64,000 nucleotides of DNA from Streptosporangium amethystogenes (GCF_000721075.1 NZ_JOEQ01000007.1:1-64000), one strand, 5' to 3'; counted from the stretch's first letter, positions 50,012 through 59,611 are shown. Made by a program: numbers and translations. The notes: generated from the sequence alone by a model not told the origin.

Positions 50012-52912
50012 TCAGGAGGAGAAGACGTGGTCGACGAGCCTGGCCGTCGCCTTGCCGTCGTCGCGAGGCGCGTAGGTGCGCTGGAAGAGGTCGTACCGCT
50101 CGGCGTGGGCGGCGGTCACCTCGTCGATCGACCGCAGTGCCTTGATGACCTCGGCCCCGGTGGAGAGCAGCGGGCCGGGTGCCTCCGCGGCCAGGTCGAG
50201 GTACATGCCCCGCTTGGACGAGTAGCGCTGCAGGTCGTGCGTGAAGAAGAGCATCGGCCTGCCGGTCGCCGCGAAGTCGAACATGACCGACGAGTAGTCC
50301 GTGATCAGCACGTCGGCGATCAGCAGTAGATCCGTAATATCGGGATATGTCGTAACGTCGCGTCCGAGGCCGACGGGCACGTTGGGCGCCGCCTGCATCG
50401 AGTGCGCCCTGATCAGGAACTCGTGGCCGGGGCCGAGCACCCGGTGCGCCTCGGCCAGGTCCAGGCGGATCGAGGCGTTCTTGCGATCGTAGTCACGGTA
50501 GGTCGGCGCGTAGAGCACCACCTTCGCCCCCTCGGCGATGCCGAGCCTGGCGCGCATCCGCGCCGCCATCTCGTCGCGGTGGGGGGCCACCAGCACGTCG
50601 TTGCGCGGGTAGCCGCTCTCCAGGACCTCGCCCTGGTAGCCGAACGCCTTGCGCAGCACCCGGGTCGCCCAGGGGCTCTGGGAGACCAGCAGGTCCCAGC
50701 CGCGCACCTCGACCGCCTGTCGGTGCCAGGCCGGCGGCCTGGGGTCACGGGACATGTGCGGCAGGTCGTTGCCCAGGCGCTTGACCGGGGTGCCGTGCCA
50801 GGTCTGCACGACCGTCTGGTCCTCTCGCGCCCGGAACCAGGGCGGCAGGAAGCCGTTGGTCACCACGTACCGCGAGCGGGCCAGCACCGCGTAGTGCTCG
50901 CGGCTGCCCGCGCGCACCACGGTCGGCCCCTCGCCCTCTCCGAAGCCGAGCTCCGCGGGGCCCGGAGGCGTGAACGCGCCGTCCTTGACCACCCAGATCT
51001 GCTCTCCGGCGTCGCCGCGCCGCACGCGCTCCTCGTAGATCGCGCGGACGTTGCCCTCGTACTGCCGCCCGTCGTAGGCGACGTAGACGATCGCGTCGTT
51101 CAGCTCTCGGGTCCGCTCCGCGGGGTAGAAGCCGCGGCGCAGCGCGTACAGGCCGCCGGCGCCCTTCTCGTCGTCGGGACGGTGCTCGGCGACGGAGAGC
51201 ACCGGAATGTCGAAGCGGGTGGAGATCAGGCGGTACTCACGGCCGTCACGGATCTTCGTGCCCTCGTCCAGATCGTCGAGGATGGCGTGGTCGACGCGGA
51301 ACGGGACGATCTGGCCGGCCGGGTTGCGGACCGCCATGCTCCAGGTGCCGCTGCCCAGCGGCACCGTGTCCCCGAAACGGGGCATCGCGGCGGCCGCGAT
51401 CCGCACCGTGAAACGGGGGCCCTCCCGCTCCAGGGGGATGGCGTGGATCAGCCCGCTGCGGTGCTTGAGGGTCAGCTCGGCCACACCGGAGCCCGGGTAG
51501 GAGCCCTCCAGGGCGAGCGCGCCCTGCTCGTCCCAGGTCGCGGCGGTGATGACCGGGCGGATCCGGTGCGCGGAGACGCTCACCCGGTCACGCCGGTCAC
51601 GCAGCACGGTGATCTCACGATCCCCGACGACCGTACGGCTCTCCTCCGCCTTGCCGATCATGACGGAGGCCGCGGGATCGCCCTTGGGCTCGATCCAGAG
51701 ACGGCCGCCGTCACGTTCCTGCAGCAGGGAGGCCACGGCGAGCGGTACGACGACCGCGGTGCCGCCGTCGACCGGGGTGAAGTCCGCGGCGATCCGGTGG
51801 CCGTCCAGCCGGGCGTGCCCCCTGCTCGCCTCCTTGCCCGGCAGGAAGACCTGGACCTCCAGCCGCTCGCCGTCCAGCTTCACGCCGGTCAGTTCGGCCC
51901 TGGTCGGCTGTAGCACCACCTGGAGTGCCCGGTCGGAGGTCCAGACGGGGCGGATCCACCAACCTCCGCCGAGGTCAAGCCCCGAAGGACGCTCGGTACG
52001 GCCGGTGGAGGGGCCGCGCAGCAGGCCGACGGCGCGGGCGCCCCGGCTCCAGATCACGATCTCGGCGCGCCAGGTGGTGGTGTCCTGCACGGTGGTGCGG
52101 CGGCGCAGCAGCCGCTTGCCACCGCGCACGACGGCCCGCACCGCGGAACGCCAGCGCAGCGGCCACGGGCTCAGCTCGGCGGTGAACCCGGACCAGTCGT
52201 AGTTGCAGCCTGCCTCTTCCGCGCCGTAGGTCGCCTCGGGGTGGAAGATCCTCCGGGTGCGCAGCCGCACCGGCGGCAGCCAGCGCGGGCCGCGCAGCAC
52301 CACCGTGGCCCTGTTGAAGCGGCGGCTGCGCACCGACAGCCCGGCCAGATAGGCATGGCCGCTGACGTGCAGCCGCCCGCCGGACCAGGAGACGTCCTCG
52401 ATCTGGGTCATCGGGATGAGATCCGCGGCCCGCAGCCGGAACAGCGACTCGGGCAACTCGTCCTGGAGCGGCAGATCCGCGTACCAGCGGAGTTTCTTGC
52501 GGACGCGCCTGGACGGTTCCGCGGCGGCGGTCACGAGCTTCTGCAACGCGTCGCCGTCGGCGAGGTCGTCGATCTCACGGTGCTCGATCAGGTGAAAGGC
52601 GATCCTGCGGGCGACCGGCAGGTCCCGCTTGGCCCTCGCGTCCACACCGGTCACGTACGGCTTCAGGACCGTGACGAACTCGCGGCGCCGCGCGGCGCCG
52701 CGCTTGGCGGCGATGTCCAGCCGGGAACCCAGCGGCCCGGCCAGCGCGTCGGCGTCGAAACGACGGCGCTCATCCGGTTTCAGCCCGTCGGCCAGCACCG
52801 CTGCCATGATCGAGTCGAGTGGTTCTCCCCGGTCACAGAGGTCCTGGACAACCCGAAGACGGTCAACGACGGGGTCGCCGCTGGCTCGTGCGGGGGTGGC
52901 ACCGATGGCCAT
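50012..52912 (-). CDS. CDP-glycerol glycerophosphotransferase (TagF-like)
   Basis: 966 residues. The C-terminal 380 match the Glyphos_transf family that polymerises or adds glycerol phosphate in teichoic acid synthesis: VVQTWHGTPVKRLGNDLPHM, LESGYPRNDVL, VVLYAPTYRDY, FLIRAHSM, and ITDYSSVMFDFA as the nucleotide-binding site. The N-terminal half (about 1-560) is a beta-rich region of unknown fold and lacks the GT2 domain often fused in related actinobacterial proteins. It is membrane-associated by role, but no TM segment is seen. No other teichoic acid gene is in the window. Confidence 0.88.
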   Translation of the reverse strand: MAIGATPARASGDPVVDRLRVVQDLCDRGEPLDSIMAAVLADGLKPDERRRFDADALAGPLGSRLDIAAKRGAARRREFVTVLKPYVTGVDARAKRDLPVARRIAFHLIEHREIDDLADGDALQKLVTAAAEPSRRVRKKLRWYADLPLQDELPESLFRLRAADLIPMTQIEDVSWSGGRLHVSGHAYLAGLSVRSRRFNRATVVLRGPRWLPPVRLRTRRIFHPEATYGAEEAGCNYDWSGFTAELSPWPLRWRSAVRAVVRGGKRLLRRRTTVQDTTTWRAEIVIWSRGARAVGLLRGPSTGRTERPSGLDLGGGWWIRPVWTSDRALQVVLQPTRAELTGVKLDGERLEVQVFLPGKEASRGHARLDGHRIAADFTPVDGGTAVVVPLAVASLLQERDGGRLWIEPKGDPAASVMIGKAEESRTVVGDREITVLRDRRDRVSVSAHRIRPVITAATWDEQGALALEGSYPGSGVAELTLKHRSGLIHAIPLEREGPRFTVRIAAAAMPRFGDTVPLGSGTWSMAVRNPAGQIVPFRVDHAILDDLDEGTKIRDGREYRLISTRFDIPVLSVAEHRPDDEKGAGGLYALRRGFYPAERTRELNDAIVYVAYDGRQYEGNVRAIYEERVRRGDAGEQIWVVKDGAFTPPGPAELGFGEGEGPTVVRAGSREHYAVLARSRYVVTNGFLPPWFRAREDQTVVQTWHGTPVKRLGNDLPHMSRDPRPPAWHRQAVEVRGWDLLVSQSPWATRVLRKAFGYQGEVLESGYPRNDVLVAPHRDEMAARMRARLGIAEGAKVVLYAPTYRDYDRKNASIRLDLAEAHRVLGPGHEFLIRAHSMQAAPNVPVGLGRDVTTYPDITDLLLIADVLITDYSSVMFDFAATGRPMLFFTHDLQRYSSKRGMYLDLAAEAPGPLLSTGAEVIKALRSIDEVTAAHAERYDLFQRTYAPRDDGKATARLVDHVFSS

Positions 52913-53025
52913 GGGGAAAGCACCGCCTTTCGGACAGAGCGCTGTCCTAGGCCATGTTAGTGCGCCACGGCAGGGCCGGTTACGCGGTGAATTAAGGGTT
53001 CCCGGGATTTACAGGCTTTTGTGAT

Positions 53026-53334
53026 CTAAGGCTTTCCGCCCCATCTGGCCTCCCGCATATCGGCTCGGGCGCCCCGCAGCGGGGTCCGCTCCTCGCGCCA
53101 GTTCACCAGGCATCGCTGCTCGTGGCCGGGTGGCGGGGTGCCGTCGGCGTGCACGACGCGCCACCATGGCACGCCCCCGCCCCAGGTGGACATCACCCTG
53201 CCGACCTGGCGCGGGCCGCCCTCGCCGAGATACTCGGCGATGTCGCCGTAGGACATCACCATGCCGGGCGGAATGCGCTCGACCAGATCCAGCACCCGCT
53301 CGGCGTACGGAGTGGGATGGCCTACTGGCTCCAT
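53026..53334 (-). CDS. Alkyltransferase-like protein (ATL)
   Basis: A 102-residue protein equivalent to the C-terminal DNA-binding domain of O6-methylguanine methyltransferase (VMSYGDIAEYLGEGGPRQVGR). The active-site PCHRV is replaced by PWWRVV, so the reactive cysteine is missing: the mark of alkyltransferase-like proteins, which bind O6-alkylguanine and recruit nucleotide excision repair. It overlaps the preceding gene by 13 bp. An orthologue (Rv3204, from memory) follows adnAB in M. tuberculosis as well, a suggestive repair neighbourhood. Confidence 0.88.
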   Translation of the reverse strand: MEPVGHPTPYAERVLDLVERIPPGMVMSYGDIAEYLGEGGPRQVGRVMSTWGGGVPWWRVVHADGTPPPGHEQRCLVNWREERTPLRGARADMREARWGGKP

Positions 53335-53690
53335 ACCGTCGGCCCGGCCGTGAGGATCTCGTCGAGCTTGCCGAACTCGTAGGCCACCGAGCCGTTCAAC
53401 TGCTCGACCAGACCGCCACGGATCGCGTAGGACTCGCCGTCCTCGCCGACCAGCCGTGCTCCCAGCAGGGCGGACACGCGTGCCAGCTGGGCCACCTGCC
53501 AGTCCGATCCGGGGGCGCCGGACAGGCGGCCGTTCCATATCGCTATGGCATGAACCGCACCATTGTGGCGGGCCAGGACCTCCCCCGACTCCTGCGACCC
53601 TCTGAACTCGAACCCCGCCTGCCCCAGCACAGTCGCGAGTTCCGCGAAGGCGAGAGGCGCAGGGCGCTCCACGCGCAACTCGTACCCCAT
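53322..53690 (-). CDS. Hypothetical protein coupled to ATL, 122 aa
   Basis: A 122-residue soluble protein (MGYELRVERPAPLAFAEL, DWQVAQLARVSALLGARLVG) with no recognised domain. Its 3' end overlaps the ATL gene by 13 bp, so the two are translationally coupled. The pattern of short strands and helices suggests a compact alpha/beta fold. It could be a DUF of the immunity/SUKH size class, but I cannot support that. Confidence 0.7.
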   Translation of the reverse strand: MGYELRVERPAPLAFAELATVLGQAGFEFRGSQESGEVLARHNGAVHAIAIWNGRLSGAPGSDWQVAQLARVSALLGARLVGEDGESYAIRGGLVEQLNGSVAYEFGKLDEILTAGPTVWSQ

Positions 53691-53801
53691 AACGCGGGAG
53701 AATAGCGAACCTTCCGGGTTTCCCGGAGTGTAAATCCCGACATTCGGGCTATCGCATCCGAACAGTGTCCTAAACGCGTTCTAATTGACTTCAAACTGCG
53801 C

Positions 53802-55094
53802 TTATCCCCGCGGTCTCCCACGCTTGGCCGTTTCCGCGTCCACCACTACCGGTCCATTCCTGTCCGACTGCCGGCCGAGCATCACCACGGCCGCCGCGAA
53901 CGCCACCAGGCCGCCGACAAGGCTCGTTCCGTAAAGCCAGAGCCTCAGCGGATCGGGGCCCGGTCTGCTGTACTCCTCGTGCGGGACCCCGGCGCCGAAG
54001 TACTTGTCATCCGGGACCGAGATCTCCTTCGCACCCGTCACGAGCCGATCCGCCCTGGCGAGCGCCGCGGCGGCGTCGACGACGCCGAACCCGATGTGGT
54101 CGTCGTAACCGGCGGCCGGACTCTCCGAAGCCGTGGAGACCAGGGCCTGCGCCACCATCTGCGGCGCGATATTCGGGTATTTCGCTTTTATTAGTGCGGC
54201 GACCCCTGCCACCAGCGCGGTCGCCGAACTGGTCCCCTCGGAGGATCCGTAGTTTCCACCGGGGACGACCACCGGCACCCCGACACCGGGCGCCGAAACC
54301 AGGACCGACAGATTGTCGCTGCTGAACCTCGCCGGCTTGCCCAGCCTGTCCACCGCCCCCACACCGATGACCCCGGAATATCCGGCGGGGAAGTTCCAGA
54401 AGGAGGTGGAGTTGTCCTTGGTGTACTGGGAGTCTCCGTCGTTGCCCACCGCGGCGACGAGCACCACACCCCTGGACAGCGCGTAGGAGACCGCCTCCCG
54501 CTCGCTCCGGTGCGGCCCGTAGGCGCCCAGCGACATGCTGATGACCTGGGCCCCGTTGTCCGCGGCGTAACGGATCGCCCGGGCCAGCGGACTGTCGCTG
54601 CGCGAGCGCAGATCCTCCTCCGGCAGCGCGGAACCGTCCTTGGGACGCTCCTCGACGATCAGCGGCAGCGAGAGGATCCTGGCCTCGGGGGCGATCCCGA
54701 GAAGACCTCCCTCGCCGTTGCCCGCCCCCGCGATGAGCGAGGCCATGGCCGTACCGTGCCGTCCGGCGTCCGGGGAGTTCCTGTCGAACTTGACAGATCC
54801 CATGTCGGGTCCGGAGGTCACCCGCCCGCGCAACTCGGCCACCTGGTCGTCCACCCCGCTGTCGACCAGGGCCACGGTGACGCCCGAGCCCCTGGTGACC
54901 TTCCACGCCTCCTGCGCACGCAGCATCTCCAGCACCCAGCGCTGGTCCTCGCGCACGTCGGCGCCCTCCGGCGGCGCGGCCAGCACCGGAGCGGCGGGCA
55001 TCTCGGCGGGCACGGTCGCGAAGGCCGGCACCGCCGGGACCGCCACCGAGATCGCGACCAGCACTCCTGTCGCCCACAGCCGCCGCCTCAGCAC
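53802..55094 (-). CDS. Mycosin-type membrane-anchored subtilase, copy 1
   Basis: 430 residues: signal peptide (1-27), S8 protease domain with Asp78 (ALVDSGVDD), His113 (GRHGTAMAS) and Ser289 (GTSSATALVAG), and a C-terminal TM helix (386-407) with a short basic tail. This is the mycosin (MycP) layout; mycosins are proteases of type VII secretion systems. GTG at 55094 overlaps the previous gene's stop by 7 bp (GTGCTGA). The second copy at 56154 has the same length and the same overlap. No ecc or WXG100 genes are in the window, so a link to type VII secretion is unproven here. Confidence 0.9.
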   Translation of the reverse strand: MLRRRLWATGVLVAISVAVPAVPAFATVPAEMPAAPVLAAPPEGADVREDQRWVLEMLRAQEAWKVTRGSGVTVALVDSGVDDQVAELRGRVTSGPDMGSVKFDRNSPDAGRHGTAMASLIAGAGNGEGGLLGIAPEARILSLPLIVEERPKDGSALPEEDLRSRSDSPLARAIRYAADNGAQVISMSLGAYGPHRSEREAVSYALSRGVVLVAAVGNDGDSQYTKDNSTSFWNFPAGYSGVIGVGAVDRLGKPARFSSDNLSVLVSAPGVGVPVVVPGGNYGSSEGTSSATALVAGVAALIKAKYPNIAPQMVAQALVSTASESPAAGYDDHIGFGVVDAAAALARADRLVTGAKEISVPDDKYFGAGVPHEEYSRPGPDPLRLWLYGTSLVGGLVAFAAAVVMLGRQSDRNGPVVVDAETAKRGRPRG

Positions 55095-56047
55095 ACGTTC
55101 CCCTGGGTGCACTGGGGCACGGCGCTCGGCTCGTCGCCGAGGGCCCTGGCGATGCGCCCCGCGACCGCCTGGGCCGCGGGCCACAGCTCGCTGTGCAGGA
55201 TCTCCTCGGGGGCGATCGCCTGGCGGGTGCGGCCGTCGGTGTAACCGGCGGCGGAGAAGACGATGTAGGGGCCGACACCGACCCAGGCGTTGCGCTGGCG
55301 CTGGGCCGCCCCGAACAGCTCGGTCGCCGTGCCGGGGAAGGCCACCGGCCGCACCCCCACCCTGTCGTCCACGGCCAGCTGCGCGGAGGCGGCGAGCCGC
55401 CGCTCCTCGTCGGCGAGCACGGCGATGCCCACGGTGAAGACGAACGTGGACGTCTGGTCGACGTAGGTGGCCCGCAGCAGCGTGCGGCAGCCGTGCCGGG
55501 TGAGCACCGACCCCACCTGCGCGTCGGTGCCGGCCGCGCAGGCCACCTCGGGCGCGAGGCCGACCCTGCGGGCGTACTGCTGGACCCTGCCGAGGCCGAT
55601 GTACTGCAGCTCGACGGGGAAGACCAGGTCCGCGGTCCAGGTGTACCAGCGCCTGGCGATGTCGTCGGAGATGTAGCGGGCCTGCTCGGCGGCGGTCAGC
55701 GGGCGCGAGCTCGTCTCGCGCAGCAACCCGACCGCGCCGGTCAGCACGTTGGTGGCGGCGATGGCGAGGATCGTGCCCACCAGGATCAGGAAGATCGTGC
55801 GGAACCGGACGCCCTGTTCCAGGGCCGCCAGTTCGGCACGCTGAATCGCCGCGCGGTCACGGCCCGCCGCGGGCCAGGAGCGCACGCGGTGCCGCCTGAC
55901 CGTGGCGCCCTGCGCGGGCGCCCGCCTGGTCGGGCCACCCCCGGCGGCACTCACCCGGGAGCCGGACGGTGGCCAGCCGCCACGGGCGCGGGGTGCCGGG
56001 GCTCCCAGACGCCGCTCCGGCTCCTGGGACCGCCCTGGCTGCGACAT
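55088..56047 (-). CDS. One-TM protein paired with mycosin, copy 1
   Basis: 319 residues: an Arg/Pro/Gly-rich N-terminus of about 85 residues, one TM helix (FRTIFLILVGTILAIAATNV), then an external domain with conserved cysteines (EVACAAG, HGCRTLLRATYVDQ, and the terminal PQCTQGNVC). The paralogue at 57440 shares the GC-x2-LRATY-D block and ends in CASAEWRC. Function is unknown; tight overlap with the protease gene suggests the products interact, for example as substrate, adaptor or inhibitor of the mycosin. Confidence 0.72.
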   Translation of the reverse strand: MSQPGRSQEPERRLGAPAPRARGGWPPSGSRVSAAGGGPTRRAPAQGATVRRHRVRSWPAAGRDRAAIQRAELAALEQGVRFRTIFLILVGTILAIAATNVLTGAVGLLRETSSRPLTAAEQARYISDDIARRWYTWTADLVFPVELQYIGLGRVQQYARRVGLAPEVACAAGTDAQVGSVLTRHGCRTLLRATYVDQTSTFVFTVGIAVLADEERRLAASAQLAVDDRVGVRPVAFPGTATELFGAAQRQRNAWVGVGPYIVFSAAGYTDGRTRQAIAPEEILHSELWPAAQAVAGRIARALGDEPSAVPQCTQGNVC

Positions 56048-56153
56048 ACTCCGATGCTACGTCGCCTGCCCTCTCCGCCCCATCAGCGGCGTACATTTTC
56101 GCGGCGGCGACCTTGGCCCGGCTCCGGCCGCGATCCGGGGCCGGGCCCGGTGC

Positions 56154-57446
56154 TCACGGCCAGGGCGCGGCGACCCCGTCGGGCGTGGGTTCCTGGTAGG
56201 TCGTCGACGAGCGCGCACGGCCGACGAACACGGCGATCGTGACCAGGCAGGCGATCGCGCCGAGCCCGGCGGCCACGGCCACCCCGCCGTACAGGTTGAT
56301 CCTGTCCCGGTCACGATGGACGACCCGCACCGGCTCGACCGCCAGACCCAGCGGGCGGGCGGGGTCATGCCCGCCGGCCCCCTCCGCGGTGAGGGTGTGC
56401 CGGGAGATCCGGGCGGCCGCGGCGAGTGCCCGGGTGGCGTTGACGACGCCGAAGCCCATGCCGGTGTCGTAGCCGCCGGTGGGCCGCCGGGTGGCTCCCG
56501 CGGTGATCGCCTGAACAACCAGCACGGGCGACATTTCCGGATATTTCGCCTTAATGAGGGCGGCGACGCCCGATACCAGAGCGGTCGCCTGCGAGGTGCC
56601 GCGGCCGACCCAGTACTCGTCGCCGGGACCCGCCCCGAGGATGTCCACCCCCGGCGCGGCCACCAGGACCGAGGGGTTCCGGTTGGAGAACGAGGCGCGG
56701 CGCAACCTCTGGTCCGTCGCGGCGACCGAGACCACTCCCGGGAAGGCCGCCGGATAGGAGTAGGGGGCGTTGCCGCCGGCATCGGGCTCCTCGGCACCGT
56801 CGTTGCCCGCCGCCGCGACGAGCACGACCCCCTTGGAGATCGCATAGCGGATCGCCGCCCGCTCCTCCCTGGTCGCCAACTCCTTGGAGATCGACATGTT
56901 GATCACGTCGGCGCCGTGGTCCACCGCGTACCGGATGCCCCTGGCCACCACGTTCTCGTAACGCTCGGCGGTGTTGAACTCCCGGAAGCCGGGCTCCTCG
57001 TCCTCCAGGATGACCCGCACCGACAGCACCTTCGCGCGGGGCGCGACACCGATCACCCCGTCTGCCCCACCTGGCCCGTGACCGTGCCCGGCGATCAGCG
57101 ACGCCATGTACGTGCCGTGCAGCCGGAGGGGCCGCACACCCCGCGGGTTGGCCCCGGCGGTGAAGTCACTACCCTCGATCACCGACCCGGCCAGGTCACG
57201 GTGGTCGCTGTCCACCCCCGAGTCGAGCACGGCCACGACCACGTCCTCCCCCTCGGACACCCGCCACGCGGCGGGCAGGTCGAGGGTCCGCAGCACCTCC
57301 CGCTGGCTGTCCCTGACGTCGTCGGCCCGCGCGGCCGGGGCCGGTCCCACCGCCCCCGTCAACACCGTCAACACCGTCAGTGTCAGCAGCGTCGTCGCCA
57401 CGAGCGCCCCGCGGGCGGCGGAAGGACGCCTCGGCACGGTCAGCAT
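56154..57446 (-). CDS. Mycosin-type membrane-anchored subtilase, copy 2
   Basis: 430 residues, the same length as copy 1: signal peptide (1-40), subtilase with Asp75 (AVLDSGVDS), His110 (LRLHGTYMASLIAG) and Ser285 (GTSQATALVSG), and a TM helix near 386-409. ATG at 57446 gives the overlap ATGCTGA with the upstream gene, matching the arrangement in copy 1; an ATG two codons earlier is less likely. Overall identity to copy 1 is moderate by eye, so the duplication is old or the copies have specialised. Confidence 0.9.
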   Translation of the reverse strand: MLTVPRRPSAARGALVATTLLTLTVLTVLTGAVGPAPAARADDVRDSQREVLRTLDLPAAWRVSEGEDVVVAVLDSGVDSDHRDLAGSVIEGSDFTAGANPRGVRPLRLHGTYMASLIAGHGHGPGGADGVIGVAPRAKVLSVRVILEDEEPGFREFNTAERYENVVARGIRYAVDHGADVINMSISKELATREERAAIRYAISKGVVLVAAAGNDGAEEPDAGGNAPYSYPAAFPGVVSVAATDQRLRRASFSNRNPSVLVAAPGVDILGAGPGDEYWVGRGTSQATALVSGVAALIKAKYPEMSPVLVVQAITAGATRRPTGGYDTGMGFGVVNATRALAAAARISRHTLTAEGAGGHDPARPLGLAVEPVRVVHRDRDRINLYGGVAVAAGLGAIACLVTIAVFVGRARSSTTYQEPTPDGVAAPWP

Positions 57447-58174
57447 CGCCACTCCGCCGAGGCGCAGTCGGGGCGGGCGGGCCTGGTCAGGTCGGCGAGG
57501 ATCCGGTCGGCGATGTCGCCGGTGAACGCGAACAGGGTGGGCCGCTGCTCGCCGACCGCGCTGGCGGGCCGGCCGTCGGTCTGGCCGACCGTGGCCATCA
57601 CCATGTAGGGACCCGCCTGCCGGACGAGACCGGCCTGGCGCCCCGCGGAGACGAACCGGTCGGTGACGGTGCCGGGGAAGGCCAGCGCCCTCAGGCCCGG
57701 CGAGGGCCGGTCGCCCCTGGGCAGCGCCGCCTTGGCCCTGGTGGCGCCGATCTCGTCGGCGAAGGCCGCGACCCCGATGGTGACGACGACCCCCTGTAGC
57801 GCGTCGATGTAGGTGGCGCGCAGGATGCCCAGGCAGCCGGCCTCCCGGAGCGCCTTGCGCAGCTTGGCGTCGACCGCGTCGTCACAGCGGGTCTCCGGCG
57901 AGATGCCCACCCTGCGGGCCTTCTCCTCGCCCCCCTGCTCCGCGGCGTAACGGACCGTCTTGGGGAAGACCCGCCCGGCGGGCCACGCCTGCCAGCGCCG
58001 TGCCACCTCGTCGAGTGCCGCCCGATCGAGTTCCGCCTGGGTCGGCCCCCGGGTGAGTTCCGCTCCGGCGGCGCTGGTCGCCACCCCGGCCACGATCGCG
58101 CAGAACAGCGTCAGCGCCGATGCCACGACCAGCGTCGGCCATGAATGCCGTCGCTGACGTGGGACTTCGTTCAC
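57440..58174 (-). CDS. One-TM protein paired with mycosin, copy 2
   Basis: 244 residues with an N-terminal TM helix (about 13-37) and an external domain: VARRWQAWPAGRVFPKTVRY, SPETRCDDAVD, EAGCLGILRATYIDALQG, LRALAFPGTVTDRF and a C-terminal CASAEWRC. The order of motifs follows the 319-residue paralogue at 55088 (RRWYTWTADLVFPVELQY, HGCRTLLRATYVD, VRPVAFPGTATELF), showing common descent, but the long N-terminal tail is missing. It is the first gene of the four-gene block. GTG start at 58174. Confidence 0.72.
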   Translation of the reverse strand: MNEVPRQRRHSWPTLVVASALTLFCAIVAGVATSAAGAELTRGPTQAELDRAALDEVARRWQAWPAGRVFPKTVRYAAEQGGEEKARRVGISPETRCDDAVDAKLRKALREAGCLGILRATYIDALQGVVVTIGVAAFADEIGATRAKAALPRGDRPSPGLRALAFPGTVTDRFVSAGRQAGLVRQAGPYMVMATVGQTDGRPASAVGEQRPTLFAFTGDIADRILADLTRPARPDCASAEWRC

Positions 58175-58291
58175 GCTCTCGACCTTAATGCGGCGAGGCG
58201 GGTGTCATCCGCCGTTCCGTCCATATCCGTCGGAGCGGAAAGCACATGTGGCGGCGGGGCGAGGGCCTCCCGAACGGCGAGGGAACGGCGA

Positions 58292-58323
58292 GCGCCCCGT
58301 GGAGCGCGTGCTCCACGGGGCGC
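58292..58323 (-). terminator. Terminator of moeZ
   Basis: GCGCCCCGTGGAG and CTCCACGGGGCGC form a perfect 13-bp stem around CGCGTG, 27 bp beyond the moeZ stop. There is no strong T-tract, as is common in high-GC genomes. Confidence 0.75.
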
Positions 58324-58349
58324 GGGCGGTAAGAGCCCCACCGGGCCGG

Positions 58350-59531
58350 TCAGTAGGTCGGCAGGCTCGGGTCGACGGTCTTGATCCAGCTGAGCACGCC
58401 GCCGCCCACGTGGACGGCGTCGGAGAAGCCGGCGCTCTTGATGACCGCCAGGACCTCGGCGGAGCGGGCACCGGACTTGCAGTGCAGGATGATCCTCTTG
58501 TCCTGCGGAAGCCCCTCCAGCGCGGATCCGTTGAGGAACTCGCCCTTGGGGATGAGCACCGCGCCGGGGATGGACACGATCTCGTACTCGTTCGGCTCGC
58601 GGACGTCGATCAGGTAGATGTTCTCGTCCGCGTCCTGCATGGACTTGAGATCGGCCGCGGTGATCGTGGAGCCGGAGGCGGCCTCCTGGGCCTCCTCCGA
58701 GACCGCGCCACAGAACGCCTCGTAGTCCTCCAGGAGCTGGGTGACCGTCGGGTTCTTGCCGCAGAGCACGCACTCGGGGTCCTTACGGACCTTGACCGAG
58801 CGGTAGTTCATCTCCAGGGCGTCGTAGATCATCAGGCGGCCGACCAGCGGCTCGCCGATGCCCGTGAGGAGCTTGATGGCCTCGTTGACCTGGATCGAGC
58901 CGATCGACGCGCACAGCACGCCGAGCACGCCGCCCTCGGCGCACGAGGGGACCATTCCGGGCGGCGGCGGCTCGGGGTAGAGGCAGCGATAGCAGGGGCC
59001 GTGCTCGGCCCAGAAGACGCTGGCCTGACCGTCGAAGCGGTAGATGGAGCCCCAGACATACGGCTTGCCGAGGAGAACCGCCGCGTCGTTGACCATGTAA
59101 CGGGTGGCGAAGTTGTCCGTGCCGTCCACGATCAGGTCGTAGCCGGCGAAGATCTCCATCACGTTGTCCGTGGTGAGCACCTCGTTGTGGACGATCACGT
59201 TGACCAGGGAGTTGATCTCCCTGACGCTGTCCGCGGCACTCTCGGCCTTGGGGCGGCCCACGTCGGACTGGCCGTGGATGACCTGCCGCTGCAGGTTGGA
59301 CTCGTCGACCACGTCGAAGTCGATGACGCCGAGCGTGCCCACTCCGGCGGCGGCGAGGTAGAGCAGCCCCGGGGAACCCAGGCCACCCGCGCCCACACAG
59401 AGCACCTTCGCGTTCTTCAGGCGCTTCTGCCCGGCCATGCCCACGTCCGGAATGATCAGGTGGCGCGAGTAGCGGCGCACCTCATCGACGGTCAACTCGG
59501 CTGCCGGCTCTACCAGTGGTGGCAACGACAC
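58350..59531 (-). CDS. moeZ: Adenylyltransferase/sulfurtransferase MoeZ
   Basis: 393 residues: an E1-like adenylyltransferase domain (VGAGGLGSPGLLYLAAAGVG; CYRCLYPEPPPP with a later CVLCG pair for zinc) and a C-terminal rhodanese domain whose loop is LHCKSGARS with catalytic Cys351. MoeZ adenylates and thiocarboxylates ubiquitin-like sulfur carriers such as MoaD, ThiS and CysO. It is therefore needed for molybdopterin and, in actinobacteria, for several sulfur-containing metabolites. It may serve the MoaE encoded at 6318. Transcribed alone, with its own terminator. Confidence 0.94.
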   Translation of the reverse strand: MSLPPLVEPAAELTVDEVRRYSRHLIIPDVGMAGQKRLKNAKVLCVGAGGLGSPGLLYLAAAGVGTLGVIDFDVVDESNLQRQVIHGQSDVGRPKAESAADSVREINSLVNVIVHNEVLTTDNVMEIFAGYDLIVDGTDNFATRYMVNDAAVLLGKPYVWGSIYRFDGQASVFWAEHGPCYRCLYPEPPPPGMVPSCAEGGVLGVLCASIGSIQVNEAIKLLTGIGEPLVGRLMIYDALEMNYRSVKVRKDPECVLCGKNPTVTQLLEDYEAFCGAVSEEAQEAASGSTITAADLKSMQDADENIYLIDVREPNEYEIVSIPGAVLIPKGEFLNGSALEGLPQDKRIILHCKSGARSAEVLAVIKSAGFSDAVHVGGGVLSWIKTVDPSLPTY

Positions 59532-59611
59532 AGTTCTGCTCCCGTTTCAGGGGGTCTTGACGATACGGCTAGCACAGCACGCTCCACTCACAACCTAACC
59601 TGGTGCCCTGG

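Noticed and set aside
53802..58174. Calling the locus a type VII secretion system
   Set aside because: Only mycosins and unknown partners are present; no EccC ATPase, EccB/D/E or WXG100 proteins are visible.
59585..59605. Possible iron box upstream of moeZ (AGGTTAGGTTG on the minus strand)
   Set aside because: Only one half fits; the second half of the palindrome is missing.
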